This document shows, one piece after another, positions 21,344-24,891 of a DNA stretch of 24,891 nucleotides; the stretch's first letter is position 1, and each line of letters begins with the position of its first letter. Both the position numbers and the translations under genes were made by a program. The DNA is taken from the NCBI GenBank assembly GCA_002049455.2, contig KV919310.1:1-24891 (forward strand). The letters are read 5' to 3'. The stretch is from Porphyra umbilicalis. Its lineage: Eukaryota; Rhodophyta; Bangiophyceae; Bangiales; Bangiaceae. Below the pieces are notes generated by a model. The model had not been told where the DNA came from. It was given only the letters and a program-made list of their open reading frames with translations, and did no database searches.

Positions 21344-21367
21344 GGACGGCCTATTTAATGGCCGTCC
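21344..21367 (+). promoter_or_regulatory. TATA-like box framed by an 8-bp inverted repeat
   Basis: GGACGGCC (21344-21351) and its exact complement GGCCGTCC (21360-21367) flank TATTTAAT (21352-21359). The AT-rich core is isolated in very GC-rich sequence and lies 45 bp before the ATG at 21397, the spacing expected of a TATA box with a short leader. The symmetrical arms could be a binding site. If the upstream exon is real, this stretch would instead be coding. Confidence 0.5.
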
Positions 21368-21396
21368 GACGTCCAACCTTGGCGCTGGTCTGCACA

Positions 21397-24069
21397 ATGG
21401 ACACCACCACCCCCACCCGACCACTCCATTTGCCCACCCCCCCCGACGACTGCGGCTCGCCTTGTTTGCCTCTTTATCCCCTGCCGCAACGTTCCCCCCG
21501 CCCTTTTGGCGGCTCGCCCCCAACACCCGCCCACCACGCCGCCGGCAACCGGTGCGGTATGGGTGCCGCCCGCATGCAAGTCGTGCCTGTATCGGAGGAG
21601 GAGCGGGCGAAGGCACACGCGGAGGACGAGGCCAACCGCAAGGCCGTAAAGGCCATGCAGGCGCGTGCCGAGAAGCGCGCGCGCCGCGGCGGGTCTGCGG
21701 CGTCCACGCACCCACCCCCTCGCACCGCGAGGAGCGCGACGGTTCTTCCGGGAGTTGCCGCTGTGTCGGCAGGACGGACGACTGCAGCTGTTGCGCAAGC
21801 GGTTGTGGCTTCGGCCACGGGATTTTTTCGTCAACGCCCTGCACCTAGACCTGCTCAAAGTGCTCGTGAGGGCGGTGGCAGCGCGGGCGTCGAGGCTGAC
21901 GAGGTCTCCGTGGCCCACTCGGCCCCGGCGGTGCTGGCGTCGACGGAGCCCAGGACTCTTGCCAACGGTGGCGAGTCGCAGTCGGTATACAACCTACCTG
22001 CACTGCTGCGGACGAGGGGCGACCAGGGCTATGGGACGCCGGCGTCTCCGGGCTACATTCGGCCCGAAACGCCGCCACTATCGGACCCTGTGGTGGCTTC
22101 TTTTCTACCCCCGTCTCGGGGCGGCGTGCCTACGACGGGACCGTGTCGACCGCCACCTCGCCGATCGGACACCTCGTCAAGAGGGCTGTCGGCCGCCACG
22201 GGACGCGGTTGCTTGCCTCCCTTGGGTCGGCGGCCCTCTATCTCCTTTTCCGCACGAGACAGTTCTCCCCCACCCTGCGGTCGGCACGTTGCCTTCGCGT
22301 CTCAGCCGGTGGACGCTGACGCTGGCTTTCCGTCGCCAGCCAAGAAGGCCAAGCCCATGGTGGCAACCGTCGCAAAATCTATTACGGCCAAGGCGAAGCA
22401 GACGGCTGCAGCGGCGGCCAAGAAAGTGGGCGGGCTCGCATCCAAGTCGGGCGGCCAAAAGGCGGCCAAGACATTGAAGAAGCTGACGCTGGCGACCTTA
22501 ACAAAAGCCGTGCTCGACGCCGCGCGACCAGCGATGGCGCTTGCTTCTCGACAAGGCGCTGGCGCTGGCGGTGCTTCCTCGGAAGGCGACGCCGCCCCCA
22601 TCGCGTCTGACGTGAACGCGGCTCTTGTGCAGGCCATCGTGGACGGTCTGCAGCCAGTGATTTTGGAGGTCGTCGAGACGGCCAAGAACGTCGAGCACCT
22701 GCGCAGCGACCTGAGCCGGCTGGCGAAGAAGGTCGAGGTGCAGGGCGTCGGCCACGAGATGACCGCGAGAGCGGTTGTGCAGTTGCGCGACGAGCCGCCG
22801 CCTGCGGTCAAGGAAGAGATGGCAGATAAGCCTGTGTTTGTCGCGGACTGCGATGAGGAGCCCATCGACGTGGAGCTTCTGTCACGTGCAGACAAGAACT
22901 ACCGCGACATGGCGGTGGTGCGCACCGAGTTTCGCAAGACGCTCGAGGCAGAGACCGCGCACACCACCACCAGCCGCACTGTCCTCTACGGGCCCGACCG
23001 CCTGACGGAAGTCATGTCAGAGGTGGTGGAGCGCCTGCACAATTGCGATGCCGCGAAGGCCAACACCTACTTGTGCCAACCGACGGTCTTCCCCGTGCGA
23101 AACAAGGCCACCAAGACGCAAATGGTTAAGGTCCAGAAGCGGATTAATGGGCACGTGTCGCACATGCTCACGGACTTCCGCAAGTGGGCGCTACCTCCCT
23201 TTTGGGAGGTGCTCCAAATTGACGGGGAGAACATCCAGAAGGAGGAAGCCACCACGTGGCTCGAAAAAGACGAGTTCATGCTGTCGGAGAAGGGGCAGAG
23301 AGCGGTGGCGGCCGCCGCTAAGGGCTTCTTCCGGCGGGCGGGAGCGCACAACCGCATCGTCGAGGGGACCGGGCTCGGGGGGGTGGAGCACGTGTCGATG
23401 ACCGTGGGGCACTTTATGCTCTTGGGAAGCTTTGCGCGGCATGAGCTGATGGTGGCAGCGGGCCTCCGACCGCGCCACCGAGCGGGCAGCGCCGACGGCA
23501 CGTACAAGTGGTGGTGCGAGGAGGCGGTGGCCGTGCGTTCGGTCATGCCGTCCGACTCCCGTGTCTTCAACGGATTCAGTATCGTTGACGCCAAGGACCC
23601 GCGCCGGTACGACATGGTGCTCATCCCGGCCGGCTCGTTTTCGGCCTCGGATTCCAACCCGAGAGGTGGCAGCGACTCGGTCTGGCCGGGCGGTCGTGCA
23701 CCGTCTGGACCAACCCGTCGTCAAGGCGGCCCTGCCGATGGGGGGGCTCCTGCTGGGCCCGCTGACGGGAACAACGGCAGCGCTGCGCTCAACGCAAACT
23801 GCGACGACGACGGCGATGAGTTTGGGGATGCCGACCTGCTCCCATTCTCGCCCGTCGCCTCCGGGGCGGCGGGGGAGGCAATGTGCGGGGAGATGCAAGG
23901 CGTCGACGATGAGGGTGACGGTGCGGCCGACGAACAACATGATAGGGATGCGGGGGACGTCGATGACGAGGAAGGGGATGAGGATGGGAGTGGGGATGAG
24001 TACGCGACCGAGGGTGGCGAAGGACGGGACGACGACGTCGGCCTCGACGGCGCGGACCTCATTCTTTGA
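21397..24069 (+). CDS. Second transposon protein, ~890 aa, unknown family, acidic tail
   Basis: No family recognised. The start chosen is the ATG at 21397 (CACAATGG, A at -3, G at +4), because the in-frame ATG at 21358 overlaps the TATA-like box. Order of parts: a Pro/Ser-rich N-terminus with a charged helix (SEEERAKAHAEDEANRK); a disordered Pro/Ser region; a Lys/Ala-rich stretch with likely nuclear signals (about residues 313-365, PAKKAKP, KTLKKLT); a predicted coiled coil (about 409-448, with LRSDLSRLAKKVEVQ); and a globular-looking domain (about 488-754) with DKNYRDMAVVRTEF, FPVRNKATKTQMVKVQKRI, FRKWALPPFWEVLQ and GTYKWWCEEAVAVRS. From about residue 801 to the end the tail is Asp/Glu-rich. 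The frame is intact over the whole length, which supports a real gene. By analogy with two-gene CACTA-like elements it could bind the subterminal repeats, but that is inference. Confidence 0.7.
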   Translation: MDTTTPTRPLHLPTPPDDCGSPCLPLYPLPQRSPRPFGGSPPTPAHHAAGNRCGMGAARMQVVPVSEEERAKAHAEDEANRKAVKAMQARAEKRARRGGSAASTHPPPRTARSATVLPGVAAVSAGRTTAAVAQAVVASATGFFRQRPAPRPAQSAREGGGSAGVEADEVSVAHSAPAVLASTEPRTLANGGESQSVYNLPALLRTRGDQGYGTPASPGYIRPETPPLSDPVVASFLPPSRGGVPTTGPCRPPPRRSDTSSRGLSAATGRGCLPPLGRRPSISFSARDSSPPPCGRHVAFASQPVDADAGFPSPAKKAKPMVATVAKSITAKAKQTAAAAAKKVGGLASKSGGQKAAKTLKKLTLATLTKAVLDAARPAMALASRQGAGAGGASSEGDAAPIASDVNAALVQAIVDGLQPVILEVVETAKNVEHLRSDLSRLAKKVEVQGVGHEMTARAVVQLRDEPPPAVKEEMADKPVFVADCDEEPIDVELLSRADKNYRDMAVVRTEFRKTLEAETAHTTTSRTVLYGPDRLTEVMSEVVERLHNCDAAKANTYLCQPTVFPVRNKATKTQMVKVQKRINGHVSHMLTDFRKWALPPFWEVLQIDGENIQKEEATTWLEKDEFMLSEKGQRAVAAAAKGFFRRAGAHNRIVEGTGLGGVEHVSMTVGHFMLLGSFARHELMVAAGLRPRHRAGSADGTYKWWCEEAVAVRSVMPSDSRVFNGFSIVDAKDPRRYDMVLIPAGSFSASDSNPRGGSDSVWPGGRAPSGPTRRQGGPADGGAPAGPADGNNGSAALNANCDDDGDEFGDADLLPFSPVASGAAGEAMCGEMQGVDDEGDGAADEQHDRDAGDVDDEEGDEDGSGDEYATEGGEGRDDDVGLDGADLIL

Positions 24070-24391
24070 GGCAGCTGTGTACTGCAGTTTAGTGTGACAT
24101 AGGTTCCATTTAGTAGTGTGACTCAGGTCCTTTTCTCGGCGCTGCTCAAACGGTGTCCCCCGTCGTAGTGGCAGGTAGAGCGGTGGAACGACGGCGCGCA
24201 GAAAAGCAGTAGTAGCGCACCGCGGGGAACAACAACCGTACTGTTGCGCTCTCTCGCCGGGGCACATCATTGGCTGGTTTAGACATTTAGAACAGCCTTG
24301 CCATTGGACGTTCTCTGGGCGTTGTTCCACATCCGTGATAGTCACGAGTGATCTCACCTGTGCAAGCCTTTCGGTCGAGCAAGGAGAAGCT
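24070..24391. other. 3' flank of the second transposon gene
   Basis: Ordinary-composition sequence between the TGA stop and the right subterminal motifs, presumably the 3' untranslated region. No gene, clear poly(A) signal or structured RNA seen. Confidence 0.5.
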
Positions 24392-24486
24392 CATCGAGCT
24401 CGTTTCTCATCGAGATCCGCATCAAGACTGTATCGCGGACCCCTTTCGATGGGGTGTTCGGGCCCCATCGAAACCAGGCCTCGATG
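24392..24486. repeat. Right subterminal motif cluster (CATCGA/CCCCATCG)
   Basis: CATCGA or its complement occurs at 24392, 24408, 24446, 24466 and 24481. Two copies form an inverted pair, TCGATGGGG and CCCCATCGA (24446-24471), closely resembling the pair at 14480-14505 in the left end. Confidence 0.8.
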
Positions 24487-24511
24487 GGGCATTCATTTAA
24501 AGCAGACGATG
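24477..24511 (-). repeat. Right terminal inverted repeat
   Basis: Reading inward on the minus strand it starts CATCGTCTGCTTTAAATGAA and ends CATCGAGGCC, pairing with 14413-14447. Beyond 24511 the similarity stops at once. Confidence 0.85.
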
Positions 24512-24891
24512 CCGGCCGGCGTCCTCGGCCCGCTCCCCGCCTGGACCTTGCCCGGGCGCCTCGAGGCGCGCCGCACGCCGTGCGCGGGGCCCGGGCGGGG
24601 GTTTTCACCGTGCGCCCGTCGCCGCCACCCGCCGCACACCAGCGGCGCGTCGCCCCGGCGACCGATGCCACCCCGCCGGCACTCAAACGGTGATGACAGC
24701 GAGGCTGGCGCTCTGGGCGCCTCCCTTGACTCACCCCTCCTCCCGCGACGGCAGCGGACGGCCACACCCTATTTTTGGTCACCCACCGGGACGCTCCCCG
24801 CTGCCACTTTGACCTTCTCAGCCCGTGCCCGTCAATGACGCGGACCTCTCCACTCCTTCCGAGTAAAGGTGCAAGTTTACGTTGATCCTTT
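24512..24891. other. Right flank outside the transposon, no supported gene
   Basis: GC-rich sequence with open frames on both strands and no recognised domain. A 14-bp palindrome, gcgcctcgaggcgc, occurs near 24555. Not enough sequence to say whether a gene begins here. Confidence 0.4.

Larger units (their letters stand above)
14413..24511. mobile_element. ~10.1-kb KDZ/Plavaka-type DNA transposon with two divergent genes
   Basis: The ends are imperfect terminal inverted repeats of about 35 bp (30 of 35 identical), both starting CATCGTCTGCTTTA reading inward. Both ends carry clusters of CATCGA/CCCCATCG motifs, as in CMC/CACTA-like elements with subterminal repeats. Inside are a transposase gene on the minus strand, a second gene on the plus strand, and between them a tandem 144-bp repeat. 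The transposase has the zinc finger, first-Asp, CxxC, DILH and C-terminal signatures of the KDZ/Plavaka group. I see no clear target-site duplication (left flank ...ccgcatc, right flank ccggccg...), so exact borders are uncertain. The element looks nearly complete but carries probable frameshifts in the transposase. Confidence 0.8.

Overview
The window is nuclear DNA of a GC-rich eukaryote. The evidence is GT-AG introns in two recognisable genes, a metazoan/protist-type LKB1 kinase, a KDZ/Plavaka-type DNA transposon, abundant G and C homopolymers and long CGG-rich repeats. There is no bacterial operon structure, rRNA, tRNA or CRISPR that I can see. The lineage is not decidable by eye. A GC-rich alga or protist fits (a bangiophyte red alga would be one guess), but this is only an inference.

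Layout. 1-7,700 is mostly non-genic and repeat-rich. It holds a duplicated 119-bp segment of which one copy carries a 131-bp mariner-like MITE with a TA target duplication (1,348-1,931), a five-copy ~185-bp tandem satellite (3,010-3,929), and about 2 kb of imperfect CGG/GGC repeats (5,440-7,366) ending in four 18-bp repeats. 7,717-10,331 (+) is one Ala/Gly/Pro-rich gene with a bZIP-like basic motif near its C-terminus; its reading frame is broken at four G or C homopolymers. 10,643-12,938 (-) is a three-exon LKB1/STK11-like Ser/Thr kinase of 562 residues ending in a CaaX box, convergent with the previous gene.

14,413-24,511 is a ~10.1-kb DNA transposon of the KDZ/Plavaka (CMC-like) type, bounded by imperfect 35-bp terminal inverted repeats and by clusters of a CATCGA/CCCCATCG subterminal motif. 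It has two divergent genes: a four-exon transposase on the minus strand (15,016-19,227; C2H2 finger, D-D-E core, CxxC motif), and on the plus strand an ~890-aa unfamiliar protein with an acidic tail (21,397-24,069). Between them lie three 144-bp tandem repeats, each carrying a 16-bp palindrome built from the same CCCATCG core as the element ends. This suggests a shared DNA-binding factor for promoter and ends. A short relic with the same subterminal motif lies just outside the left end.

Frame breaks at homopolymers recur in the bZIP-like gene, the transposase and perhaps the second transposon gene. Systematic sequencing or assembly indels are the simplest explanation, but they cannot be proved from the sequence alone.
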